From CAVTWJ01 sp964525605 (GTDB lineage: Bacteria; Oederibacteriota; Muellerivitia; Muellerivitales; Muellerivitaceae): DNA of 31,329 bases. Position 1 is the first letter of the stretch. Each line of letters opens with the position of its first letter. The translations under genes and the position numbers were made by a program. The DNA lies in the NCBI GenBank assembly GCA_964525605.1, contig CAZGKT010000043.1, forward strand, positions 1 to 31,329, given 5' to 3'. The notes under the pieces are model-generated. The model was not told the DNA's origin and did no database searches. It was given only the letters and a program-made list of their open reading frames with translations. Below, one piece after another: positions 6,536 through 13,905 of the stretch.

Positions 6536-8518
6536 ATGAAACCCGTCTTAACCAACCCGACTTTTCCCAAGGACCCGATCGGCCGTCTGGTCGGACTGAT
6601 CTTCCTGATCCTGATTCCCCTGGTGACGCTCCTGCCGGTGACGCCTGTTCCCGCCTGGCTGACCGAGGATTGGATCATGCGTTGGGTGAGTTTGCTGGTG
6701 TTTCTGTTGTGTCTGGGAGCTTCCTGGGCCCGGCGGGAAAACCGATCGATCCTCGTGTTGGACCTTCCCGATTTCCTTCTGATCCTCTTGTCGGGTTGGA
6801 TTCTCCTGTCCGTCAAGAATTCCAAGCAGGCTTTCGACAGTTTCTACGCTTTTAAAAGCTATCTCGCCCTTTTGCTCTGGTGGTTTTCCCTGCGAACCAT
6901 CTGGAAATTCTGGCCCGGGGTTTGGGCGTGGTTTGAACGGGTCTTTTTCTGTACGGCCATAGTCGCCGCCTTCGTGTTGATTGCCACCACGACTGCGCAT
7001 GATTTGTTCCCGGGACGTTTCGACTGGATATTGCCTCGACAGGGTCTTTTTCCCAATCAGAATATCGCCGCCGGGTTTTTAGGATTGGCGCTGGTTTGGT
7101 TCACGCTCAAGAAACTTCGGGGGGGGACTGTTTCCGCGGTGGGGTTGAGCTTCTTGCTTTTAGGCTGGGGCCTCACCGAAAGCCGGGGCGCTCTGGTGGC
7201 CATGGTGCTGGCCGTGGTTCTATTTTGTGTTCTTCATATGGAAGAAATTGAAGACCGGATGCACCAATGGGAAAGCCGGCAATGGATCGTCTTCGGCTTC
7301 TTCGTTATCTTCCTGGCCTTCTGCGTCTCTTTCATGATCAACCGTCTCTTTCATGCCATGGAACTGGACCCACGGGCATTTTTCCGCTTCGACGTCTGGT
7401 CCTCCGGATGGCAAATGGCCATGGAACAACCCCTCTGGGGTTTTGGGCCCGGCACCTTCCAATCGGTTTATCCCTCCTTCCGGGCGGATTTCCTTTGGAA
7501 TACGGTGACCACCGCGGCCCACAATGAGTACCTGCAGGTGGCTGCGGAGTGCGGTTGGCCCGCCTTGGGGCTTGTCCTCTTGTTCCTCTGGTCGGTGATA
7601 CGCCAGTTTTGGGTCCGAACCCGCCAGAGTTCCGCTTTCCAAACCCTGGACCTCTCGGTGCGTGTCGCCGAGACCGTTTTTTATTTGATGCTCATCGAAT
7701 GCGCCCATAATTTCGTGGACTTCACTTTTCATGAATGGTCCCACCGGCTGGTGATCCTGGGGGCGGTGACTTTTGCCCTGGCTGAAAAACCCATCCCCGA
7801 GGACCTGCGCGCGGATTATCGCTTTTCCCTCCGTGCTTTTCTGGCGGGGAGCGCCATCCTTCTGACTTTTTTGGTCTGGAGCCTGGGGGTGGGAAGCTAC
7901 CGGGACTATGTCGCCCGGATGCTGGACCTGCGGTCCGCCTCCCTTTACCAGGCCAATCTCTGGGATCAGGCCGAGCACCAGGAGCGCAAAGCCCTTTTCT
8001 ATCGTTCCAACTACGGGGAAAGCTGGAATCTGCTGGGTGTTCTTCAGGACGCGAAGGCAAGCCAGAACCGAGTGTCGGGGGAAAGAGAAAAACTATTTCT
8101 TGAGGCCCAGGGCGATTTCCAGAAGGCCATCGATTGTTCCCCCTATAACCGGGATTTCCGGGACAACCTGATCCAGAGCCTTATCAAGCGGGGTCATTTG
8201 GACGAAGCCTTGGACTTAGAGACCCAGCTTATAAGAACCGGCCCCCACATGCCCATGGGCTATACCAACCAGGCGATGCTTTTGATCCGTCTCGGGCGGG
8301 CGAGGGAAGCGATCGGCCCGGCCCAGCAGGCCATCGACGAGTTCCCAAACTTTCTTCCCGCTTATCTGTTCAAGGCGGAGGCGTTGGAAAAATCGGGCAA
8401 GAAGGCGGAGGCCCTGCTGACCTACCAGGCCGCCCAGGACATGCTCAAGGGTTTGGGGATGGCCGATCCCTCGGGCCAGGTGGCACCCAATATTGAGAGG
8501 CTCGAAAAAGCCCCATGA
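6536..8518 (+). CDS. O-antigen ligase/polymerase-like membrane protein with C-terminal TPR domain
   Basis: This 660-residue protein combines about 10-12 predicted membrane helices (residues 18-455) with a soluble helical repeat domain (about 465-655). The membrane part carries features of the Wzy_C/O-antigen-ligase family: FPNQNIAAG (172-180), TESRGALVAMV (214-224), PLWGFGPGTF (299-308) and AHNEYLQVAAECG (328-340) in the large periplasmic loop. Such proteins ligate or polymerise lipid-linked glycans in the periplasm. The tail shows TPR-like pairs, for example GYTNQAMLLIRLGRAREAIGPAQQAI and AYLFKAEALEKSGKKAEALLTYQAA split over two repeats, and may bind partner proteins. Ligase and polymerase cannot be told apart by sequence. 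The stop overlaps the DUF2723 start by 4 nt (ATGA), indicating translational coupling. Confidence 0.87.
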   Translation: MKPVLTNPTFPKDPIGRLVGLIFLILIPLVTLLPVTPVPAWLTEDWIMRWVSLLVFLLCLGASWARRENRSILVLDLPDFLLILLSGWILLSVKNSKQAFDSFYAFKSYLALLLWWFSLRTIWKFWPGVWAWFERVFFCTAIVAAFVLIATTTAHDLFPGRFDWILPRQGLFPNQNIAAGFLGLALVWFTLKKLRGGTVSAVGLSFLLLGWGLTESRGALVAMVLAVVLFCVLHMEEIEDRMHQWESRQWIVFGFFVIFLAFCVSFMINRLFHAMELDPRAFFRFDVWSSGWQMAMEQPLWGFGPGTFQSVYPSFRADFLWNTVTTAAHNEYLQVAAECGWPALGLVLLFLWSVIRQFWVRTRQSSAFQTLDLSVRVAETVFYLMLIECAHNFVDFTFHEWSHRLVILGAVTFALAEKPIPEDLRADYRFSLRAFLAGSAILLTFLVWSLGVGSYRDYVARMLDLRSASLYQANLWDQAEHQERKALFYRSNYGESWNLLGVLQDAKASQNRVSGEREKLFLEAQGDFQKAIDCSPYNRDFRDNLIQSLIKRGHLDEALDLETQLIRTGPHMPMGYTNQAMLLIRLGRAREAIGPAQQAIDEFPNFLPAYLFKAEALEKSGKKAEALLTYQAAQDMLKGLGMADPSGQVAPNIERLEKAP

Positions 8519-10572
8519 CCCTTCCTCCGAAGGGTTCGCCCGCCCGCTGGGGATATCTTTTTCCCTGTCTTCTACTCCTCAATGGTTTTCTCGTTTCCCC
8601 CTTTCTCGGCTGGTACGACACGGGAGAAATGGTGGGGGCCACGGCCTGTCTGGGGATTTCCCATCCCTCCGGCCAGGTGCTTTTCCATCTGTTGGGCAAG
8701 GGCTTCCTGCTTTTTCCTTTTTTCACCCCAGCCTGGAAACTGGGATTCCTCTCGGCTTTTTGCTCCGCCCTGGCGTCTTTTCTTTTCTGGCGGCTGGCCT
8801 GCCGCTTATCGCCAAAAACCCAGACACAGGGATGGATGGCCCTTCTGACCCTGGTCTGGAGTTTGAGCCTTCCCTGGTGGCGGTATTCCCTGGTTCCCCT
8901 GGTTTACGCGCTGTATTTGTTGATGGGTCTTTTTTTGCTTTGGGTGTTGGGGGTGGAGGGGGATTCCCGGCAGGCCCGTCGACGGGAATGGCTTTTTCTA
9001 TTTGTTTTGGGTGCGGGTGTTGTTTTTAGGCCGACGCTTTTTTTCGCCCTGCCCTTCGGCGGGGTTCTCCTCTTGTGGAAAGGCCGGGGCAACGGGGAAA
9101 GAATCCTCAAAAGACTGGTAGCGGGGCTCTCTCTCTTTATTCTTGGTTGGAGCACGGCCCTTTACCTGCCCCTGCGATCCGCGCTGAAACCCTCCATCGC
9201 CTTCGCCGATGCGACCCGCCTGATTCCATTTCTGAAAGAGGTACTGGCGCTCAAATTCTCAAATTATGTGGGCACGGTTTCTGTTCAGAACATCCTGACG
9301 GTTTTTTCCCAGATGGCGGGCCATTATTGGACGGACCTGACTCCTCTGGGAGTGGCCCTGATCTTAGGCGGAGCTTATGCCGCCATCCGGTTTAGGCGGG
9401 AAGTTCCCGCTTTTTTGTGGGCGGCCCTCGGGTGGGCGGCGCTGGAGACCTTATTGGTTTTTACGATCCCTTTTCCCACCTTTGAATCTCATCAGGTTCT
9501 TTTCAGCTGGGCCGTGGCGGGGCTTTTGTCCGCTTTCGGATTGGGACGCCTGGAACCTTTCATTGCCCGAAAGCCCCTGGGACAGAAGATCGTCCTACTG
9601 GTTCTCTTCGTTTGGGCCCTGGTTCAGGCCCTTTCCCTTGGGCATCTCTGGGAACGCAGGTCGGATCGAAGCGCGGATGATTACGCCCGAAATCTTTTGA
9701 CCCTCATGGGCAAGGACGCCCTCTATTATCCCAGTGAAGAAAACGAATATTTTCCGCTGGCGGGTTACCAGGAATCGTTCGGATTTCACCGGGGCGTGGA
9801 TCTGATCGAACCGGGAACCCCGCCTTCCCAGATCGCGCCCCTGATCCAATCGGCTTTATTGAACGGAAGAAGATTTTTCGTCACCCGCAAGTATCCCTTG
9901 GCCCCGGGATTTTCATTCGAGACCTGGGGACCCCTTTACCGAGTCGTCATGGGAAATATTCCCGATCTTTCCACACTTCCCTTGTCGAAGGAACCGCCCT
10001 TGGCCGCCTGGCACAAGATGGAATTGCGAAAACTGGAAGTGATTCCCCCCGAAGTGGAAGCGGGCGGTATCCTCACCCTCCATTACCTTTGGGCGAGGAA
10101 GGGGCCGGGAACGGAAGATGGAGCGGGCCAGGTGATGGTTTTGTTCCTGGATGAAAAGGGGAATTATCCCCTGAAGGACGGGGTCTTTTGGCTGCATGAT
10201 ATTCATGAACCCCCGCTTTATTCATTCGCCCGTCTTAAACCCGGAAGGGCTTATAACGAGGAGAGGGTTTTGATGATCCCGTCCGATTTTCCTCCCGGCA
10301 TCTACCGGGTGGTGATGGCCTTCCAAAAGACACCGTCCGAAATTCGCTCAGGCCATGAATCCTTCCGAGAGGAATTTTATGAACGGGCCGCCGCCCAAAA
10401 TCTGGAAAAATTCACAGGCCGGGGCGAGAAACAGGCCCTCGTTCAATTCAGTGCCGGAGCGGCAAAGGGCGGGGATGATTTCTGGCCCGTGACGGAAGGG
10501 GTGGTGATGTCCGGCGACAACCGTTTCGCCGAGGTGGGGACGGTCCGAATCGATCCTATTTCGGGTGAATAA
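8515..10572 (+). CDS. DUF2723 GT-C-like membrane protein with C-terminal beta domain
   Basis: This 685-residue membrane protein has the DUF2723 signature near its N-terminus: WYDTGEMVGATACLGISHPSG, residues 33-53 in two pieces, with Asp35, Glu38 and His50-Pro51 where GT-C enzymes keep acidic catalytic residues. About ten hydrophobic helices follow up to residue 380. The family is thought to transfer sugars from polyprenyl-phosphate donors, sometimes to proteins, but most members are uncharacterised. The remainder is soluble, with a beta-rich C-terminal part (about 500-640) including SDFPPGIYRVVMAF, resembling the beta domain attached to some GT39-like transferases. The gene is translationally coupled to the ligase-like gene upstream, so a shared role in glycan transfer on the outer face of the inner membrane is likely. 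Confidence 0.83.
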   Translation: MTLPPKGSPARWGYLFPCLLLLNGFLVSPFLGWYDTGEMVGATACLGISHPSGQVLFHLLGKGFLLFPFFTPAWKLGFLSAFCSALASFLFWRLACRLSPKTQTQGWMALLTLVWSLSLPWWRYSLVPLVYALYLLMGLFLLWVLGVEGDSRQARRREWLFLFVLGAGVVFRPTLFFALPFGGVLLLWKGRGNGERILKRLVAGLSLFILGWSTALYLPLRSALKPSIAFADATRLIPFLKEVLALKFSNYVGTVSVQNILTVFSQMAGHYWTDLTPLGVALILGGAYAAIRFRREVPAFLWAALGWAALETLLVFTIPFPTFESHQVLFSWAVAGLLSAFGLGRLEPFIARKPLGQKIVLLVLFVWALVQALSLGHLWERRSDRSADDYARNLLTLMGKDALYYPSEENEYFPLAGYQESFGFHRGVDLIEPGTPPSQIAPLIQSALLNGRRFFVTRKYPLAPGFSFETWGPLYRVVMGNIPDLSTLPLSKEPPLAAWHKMELRKLEVIPPEVEAGGILTLHYLWARKGPGTEDGAGQVMVLFLDEKGNYPLKDGVFWLHDIHEPPLYSFARLKPGRAYNEERVLMIPSDFPPGIYRVVMAFQKTPSEIRSGHESFREEFYERAAAQNLEKFTGRGEKQALVQFSAGAAKGGDDFWPVTEGVVMSGDNRFAEVGTVRIDPISGE

Positions 10573-10594
10573 GAAATTATAATTTCCCATCCTT

Positions 10595-10622
10595 TTGATT
10601 TTAATCATCCTCTCCCTATAAA
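10595..10622 (+). promoter_or_regulatory. Promoter for the HemQ-like gene
   Basis: TTGATT (10595-10600), a 16-nt spacer and TATAAA (10617-10622) form a plausible housekeeping promoter. Predicted +1 is near 10629, giving a leader of about 30 nt that includes the GAAGGGAT ribosome binding site. A second TATAAT at 10578-10583 could serve as an upstream start. Confidence 0.5.
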
Positions 10623-10657
10623 ATACCCCCCCTCACCAAAGCCTTGAAGGGATCCCT

Positions 10658-11398
10658 ATGTCCGACTCACACCCGCATGCCGCTCAAGCGGGGGCGCAAC
10701 CTCCCGCCGCTCCGGTCAAACAGCAATTCGTCAATTTTGGCTTTTATAAGGTCTCGGAGGAATTTCGGGCCTTATCCGATTCCAAGCGCAAGGCCGCCAA
10801 GAAGTCCCTGGTTAAGGCGCTGGAATCCTTTAAAAAAGACGGCATCCTTTTAACCTATTCCACCCTGGGCTTCCGGGCCGATGTCGATTTAATGTTTTGG
10901 CGCATCAGCTATGACCTGGATAGTTTCCAGCGAAATAGTTCGGAGATCATCAAGAGCGAGATGGGCCCCTATTTAAAAACCCCCGCCTCCTACCTGGCCA
11001 TGACCAAGCGAAGCATCTATATCGATAAGCACACCCACGAGGGGCAGGACGGCGCGCGCAACCAGGTCGTGCCGGGTAAATACAAATATATCTTTATCTA
11101 TCCCTTCGTGAAGTCCCGGGAATGGTATCTCTTGCCCAAGGAAGACCGGCAAAAGGTCATGGACGAGCATATCCGCGTCGGAACCCAGTACCCCACGGTG
11201 AAGCTCAACACCACCTACAGCTTTGGACTCGATGACCAGGATTTCGTGGTGGCCTTTGAATCGGATGAGCCCAAAGATTTTCTGGACCTGGTGATGGCCT
11301 TGAGGGAAACCCAGGGATCCAAGTACACCATACGGGATACGCCCATCTACACCTGCCGGCTGCTAGAACCCGAGAAAGCTTTGGATTTGCTGGGATAA
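10658..11398 (+). CDS. Chlorite-dismutase-family heme protein (HemQ-like)
   Basis: This 246-residue protein belongs to the chlorite dismutase / coproheme decarboxylase (HemQ) family. The core motif IYPFVKSREWYLLPKEDRQKVMDEH spans residues 147-171 in two segments. By alignment from memory with S. aureus HemQ, Tyr148 matches the catalytic tyrosine and His171 the proximal heme ligand. FGLDDQDFVVAFE (189-201) is also typical. HemQ decarboxylates coproheme III to protoheme in coproporphyrin-dependent heme synthesis. The distal position, Gln in Firmicutes HemQ and Arg in true chlorite dismutases, falls on Leu183 here, so neither canonical activity is assured. The N-terminal 20 residues are His/Ala/Pro-rich and extra. 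No other heme biosynthesis gene lies nearby. It stands just upstream of an ECF sigma/anti-sigma pair. Confidence 0.87.
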   Translation: MSDSHPHAAQAGAQPPAAPVKQQFVNFGFYKVSEEFRALSDSKRKAAKKSLVKALESFKKDGILLTYSTLGFRADVDLMFWRISYDLDSFQRNSSEIIKSEMGPYLKTPASYLAMTKRSIYIDKHTHEGQDGARNQVVPGKYKYIFIYPFVKSREWYLLPKEDRQKVMDEHIRVGTQYPTVKLNTTYSFGLDDQDFVVAFESDEPKDFLDLVMALRETQGSKYTIRDTPIYTCRLLEPEKALDLLG

Positions 11399-11427
11399 GA
11401 CATAACCCGACGGAAACAGAATAAAAT

Positions 11428-11543
11428 TTTGCCACGGATGTATGGGATTTCTAGGATAAGAAAATCAAAACTTAAACCACAAGATTTCGGATGAATGGTC
11501 TAAGGTTGAAACCATCCAATCCATCCCCTATATCTGTGGCAAA
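11428..11543. repeat. Imperfect palindromic element with TTTGCCACGGAT ends
   Basis: TTTGCCACGGAT (11428-11439) and ATCTGTGGCAAA (11532-11543) are inverted copies with one mismatch. A nested pair, GGATGAATGGT (11489-11499) and ACCATCCAATCC (11511-11522), lies inside. The 116-bp element fills the gap between the HemQ-like gene and the sigma promoter and codes for nothing. It resembles degenerate dispersed GCCAC-GGATG repeats that I recall from environmental genomes. No target-site duplication is evident. Confidence 0.5.
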
Positions 11544-11579
11544 CAAAGATTTGTCCGTCTTGTTGTAGAATCCTTCTCT

Positions 11580-11607
11580 TGTAACTTCTTCGGTTGTTGA
11601 ATCGTAA
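11580..11607 (+). promoter_or_regulatory. ECF-type promoter, GTAACT-N16-CGTAA
   Basis: TGTAACT (11580-11586), a 16-nt spacer and CGTAA (11603-11607) match the general ECF pattern of an AAC-containing -35 and a CGT/CGA-type -10. It is close to the GTAACC-N16-CGAA motif I recall for Caulobacter SigF. It sits immediately upstream of the sigma gene, with predicted +1 near 11613. This suggests autoregulation of the sigma/anti-sigma operon. Confidence 0.55.
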
Positions 11608-11621
11608 TTCTAAGGATAACC

Positions 11622-12218
11622 GTGGCATTGTCCCGAAAAACCACTTCTTCCCCCGAAAAAAAGAGCCCCGACCCATGGGATCAAGAACAATGGGTTTCCT
11701 GGGAAAAGCTCATGGTGAAAATCCAGGCCGGGGACCAAGAGGGTTACCGCCAATTTTTGGATGAGATCGGGCCGGTACTCTTTAACTTTGTCCGCCGCAG
11801 GGTATTCAACCAGGAACTGGTGCCGGATGTTTATCAAGAGGTCCTTTTGACGCTTCACAAAGCCCGGCATTCCTACGAGCCTGGTCGTCCCCTGGGGCCC
11901 TGGCTGTTCACGGTGGCCCGCAATTCCATGCTGGACGCCATGAAACGAAACCGCCGGTTTGCCGAAAGGGAAGTACCGAGCGAGATCCTGCCGGAGGTTG
12001 TTCGGGAGGAAGAGGACTCCAGTTTAGGAGACGAACTTCACCAGGCGTTAAAGGGCCTTCCGGAAGATAACCGGGTGGCGGTGGAACTCTTAAAAATAAA
12101 AGGAATGAGTTTGGAAGATGCGGCGAACCAATTAGGCATCACGGTGGGCGCCTTGAAGGTCCGGGCGCACCGGGGATACAAAGAACTCAGACGGATCTTG
12201 ACGGAGAAGAAACCATGA
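11622..12218 (+). CDS. ECF sigma factor
   Basis: This is a 198-residue group 4 sigma factor with only regions 2 and 4. Region 2 runs from about residue 35 to 110 (FNFVRRRVFNQELVPDVYQEVLL, then PWLFTVARNSMLDAMKRNRR). Region 4 contains LKGLPEDNRVAVELLKIKGMSLEDAA and a helix-turn-helix ending in ITVGALKVRAHRGYKELRRIL. It directs RNA polymerase to a stress regulon when released from its anti-sigma factor. The start is GTG with TAAGGAT upstream. Its stop overlaps the next start by 4 nt (ATGA), as expected for a sigma/anti-sigma pair. The NrsF-like partner suggests an oxidative- or metal-stress-responsive group like Caulobacter SigF. The regulon is unknown. Confidence 0.93.
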   Translation: MALSRKTTSSPEKKSPDPWDQEQWVSWEKLMVKIQAGDQEGYRQFLDEIGPVLFNFVRRRVFNQELVPDVYQEVLLTLHKARHSYEPGRPLGPWLFTVARNSMLDAMKRNRRFAEREVPSEILPEVVREEEDSSLGDELHQALKGLPEDNRVAVELLKIKGMSLEDAANQLGITVGALKVRAHRGYKELRRILTEKKP

Positions 12219-12907
12219 AATCTGGAAAACCAACCCGTCCTGTCCCCGACATGACCCGTTTCCACGACCAGTTGGTCAACCGCATCGTGATCGATTCAAA
12301 ACCCTCGCCAACTGTCACTCCGGCTTTCGCCCAATGGGCCTTATGGTTCGCCGCGGCTCTGATCCTCTCGGGAATCGCCCTGGGAATGATGGGGATGGAC
12401 CCCTCGGAAACGCTTCTTTCCCTTCCCCTAGGACTATTCTATGTTTTGGTTCTTTTTGCCGGCGCTGGTTTGGCGGCATGGGAAGCCATAGCCTCCAGTC
12501 TTCCCGGCCGTGAAAGGGGAATGATCCGAAAAGGTTTTTCCCTTCTTTTGTTGGCGGTCATTTATATCCTCCCGTTTTTTCTTTTGAACGGGGGCGGCCA
12601 GGCTTTTGACCCCTGGAAAGAACTGGTCGAGGGCTGGGCTTGTTTCCGCGCGGTATCCCTGGTCGGTCTGGTTCCCTGGGTGTTTTTAGGTTGGAGGCTT
12701 TCGAAGAACGCCGCTTTCCATCCCCTTTGGACCGGGGCATGGAGCGGGGCTTCCGCTTTCCTGCTGGGTTCCCTGACGGTTCAAATGCATTGTCCCAACC
12801 TCAATTCGGGCCATATTTGGATGGCCCATCTTCTGCCGGTGGCCCTTTTTACCCTTGTCGCTGGATGGATCGGGGCCTTCTGGTTCTCCCGCTGGAGAAA
12901 GAACTGA
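12215..12907 (+). CDS. NrsF-like membrane anti-sigma factor (DUF1109)
   Basis: This 230-residue protein has a short cytoplasmic N-terminus and six hydrophobic helices (about 42-62, 68-90, 105-125, 141-162, 172-192, 202-224). It fits the NrsF/DUF1109 family, membrane anti-sigma factors that hold an ECF sigma factor at the inner membrane. The diagnostic pieces are GWACFRAVSLVGLVPW (140-155) and VQMHCPNLNSGHIWMAHLLP (189-208). They carry Cys143, Cys193 and His192/His200/His205. In Caulobacter NrsF, two conserved cysteines are reported to matter for sensing, and these align by eye. The gene is translationally coupled to the sigma factor. The sequence is divergent, so the family call is strong mainly because of context. 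Confidence 0.78.
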   Translation: MKSGKPTRPVPDMTRFHDQLVNRIVIDSKPSPTVTPAFAQWALWFAAALILSGIALGMMGMDPSETLLSLPLGLFYVLVLFAGAGLAAWEAIASSLPGRERGMIRKGFSLLLLAVIYILPFFLLNGGGQAFDPWKELVEGWACFRAVSLVGLVPWVFLGWRLSKNAAFHPLWTGAWSGASAFLLGSLTVQMHCPNLNSGHIWMAHLLPVALFTLVAGWIGAFWFSRWRKN

Positions 12908-12961
12908 AGAAGTGGGTTTGTTTTTCACTGCCCCTTGAAAAAAAGCATATATTTCCCTTTA

Positions 12962-12998
12962 TTGACATGGAATTAACACTCTTCATATAATTCGCTCA
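12962..12998 (+). promoter_or_regulatory. Consensus sigma-70 promoter for the HU gene, leaderless geometry
   Basis: TTGACA (12962-12967), an 18-nt spacer and TATAAT (12986-12991) are both perfect consensus boxes. With -10 at -12 to -7, +1 falls on 12998, the A of the HU ATG. No Shine-Dalgarno sequence exists between the -10 and the ATG (TCGCTC). The transcript is therefore predicted to be leaderless. Confidence 0.8.
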
Positions 12999-13384
12999 TG
13001 AAGGTCGTACTACAAGATGTAGTGGCTGCGGTCGCTAAAACTACTAAACTTGCCAAGCCTGATGCGCAAGTGGTTGTCCGTCGTATTATCAAGGTTCTTG
13101 CGGACGGATTGATAAGCGGACAAAGAATCGAAATCAGAAATTTTGGGGTCTTTCAGACCAAAACCGTCTCGGGCCGAAAGGGCCGGGATCTCAACCGAAA
13201 CCTCGTCATCGCCCTTCCACCCTATAAAAAGGTTTCCTTCAAGGCAGGAAAAAATCTTCGGAAGCTTTTCCGGAATTTGCCGGATGAGCCCAAGGTCTCA
13301 AAAAACGGGCAGATGGAAATGCCGATTTTTTCCGAAGCCCCAGGCGGGACGGAAGCCCTGGCCGGGAGTCTTGGCCGTTCATGA
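12998..13384 (+). CDS. HU-family DNA-binding protein lacking the arm proline
   Basis: This is a nucleoid-associated HU/IHF-family protein of 128 residues, against about 90 for typical HU. The fold markers are IEIRNFGVF (44-52) and FKAGKNLRKL (81-90). The beta-arm aligns without gaps to the HU consensus, but the RNPQTG tip that carries the DNA-intercalating proline reads RDLNRN here, with Leu65 in place of proline. About 38 extra residues follow the fold and are not lysine-rich. It is transcribed from a perfect sigma-70 promoter with no leader. Its stop overlaps an ATG of the following gene's frame (ATGA at 13381), so that gene is probably in the same operon. HU family membership is secure; whether it bends DNA is uncertain. 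Confidence 0.9.
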   Translation: MKVVLQDVVAAVAKTTKLAKPDAQVVVRRIIKVLADGLISGQRIEIRNFGVFQTKTVSGRKGRDLNRNLVIALPPYKKVSFKAGKNLRKLFRNLPDEPKVSKNGQMEMPIFSEAPGGTEALAGSLGRS

Positions 13385-13404
13385 TTAAAACGAAAGGGGG
13401 TCGC

Positions 13405-13905
13405 ATGTCCACCACGGTTCATTACTTCGGTAAAATCAAAAGCCTGGATATGATCCGTGATCTCCAGGAAGAATTTCGCGAGATCGCCCAGGTTTCCGGC
13501 TGGACCCATGAATTGGTGGACCATGCCTATTCCCACGAGGGAGAAGCTCCCTCGGGTCGTTTGACGCTCAAGGGAATCCGCCTGACCCTTCAAAAAGGAT
13601 CCACCCCTCTCCAGCTCACTTTCGACAAGGATGGCTACCTATCCCACATTTATTACGAGAAAAACACGGAAGTCCCCGCGGTCAAGGGAAAGAGCCAGGT
13701 TCCCCGCCAATTTTTACATCAGGTTCACACTTCCACCACGCTCGGCCCGGCCGAGCCCATGCTCCATATCTCCCTCGTCAAGTTGTTGGACTACGTGAAA
13801 AAGCGGTATGTGCCCAACCTGGAAGTCATCGACAACACGGGCTACTGGTCCTCCCGGGACGAATCGGCTCTGGCGCCCAAGCGCCTTGAGTACGCCCAAA
13901 AGTAA
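13405..13905 (+). CDS. Hypothetical protein downstream of HU
   Basis: I do not recognise this protein. From the ATG at 13405 (AAAGGGGG seven nt upstream) it has 166 residues. An earlier in-frame ATG at 13381 overlaps the HU stop but has no ribosome binding site. The protein is soluble, with no signal peptide or membrane helix. It alternates polar helices (LDMIRDLQEEFREIAQVSGW) and beta-like stretches (RLTLKGIRLTLQKGSTPLQL). A conserved-looking C-terminal part reads MLHISLVKLLDYVKKRYVPNLEV, followed by DNTGYW. The tail is basic. It probably shares the HU transcript and may be cytoplasmic. A hairpin at 13919-13940 follows its stop. Confidence 0.75.
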   Translation: MSTTVHYFGKIKSLDMIRDLQEEFREIAQVSGWTHELVDHAYSHEGEAPSGRLTLKGIRLTLQKGSTPLQLTFDKDGYLSHIYYEKNTEVPAVKGKSQVPRQFLHQVHTSTTLGPAEPMLHISLVKLLDYVKKRYVPNLEVIDNTGYWSSRDESALAPKRLEYAQK

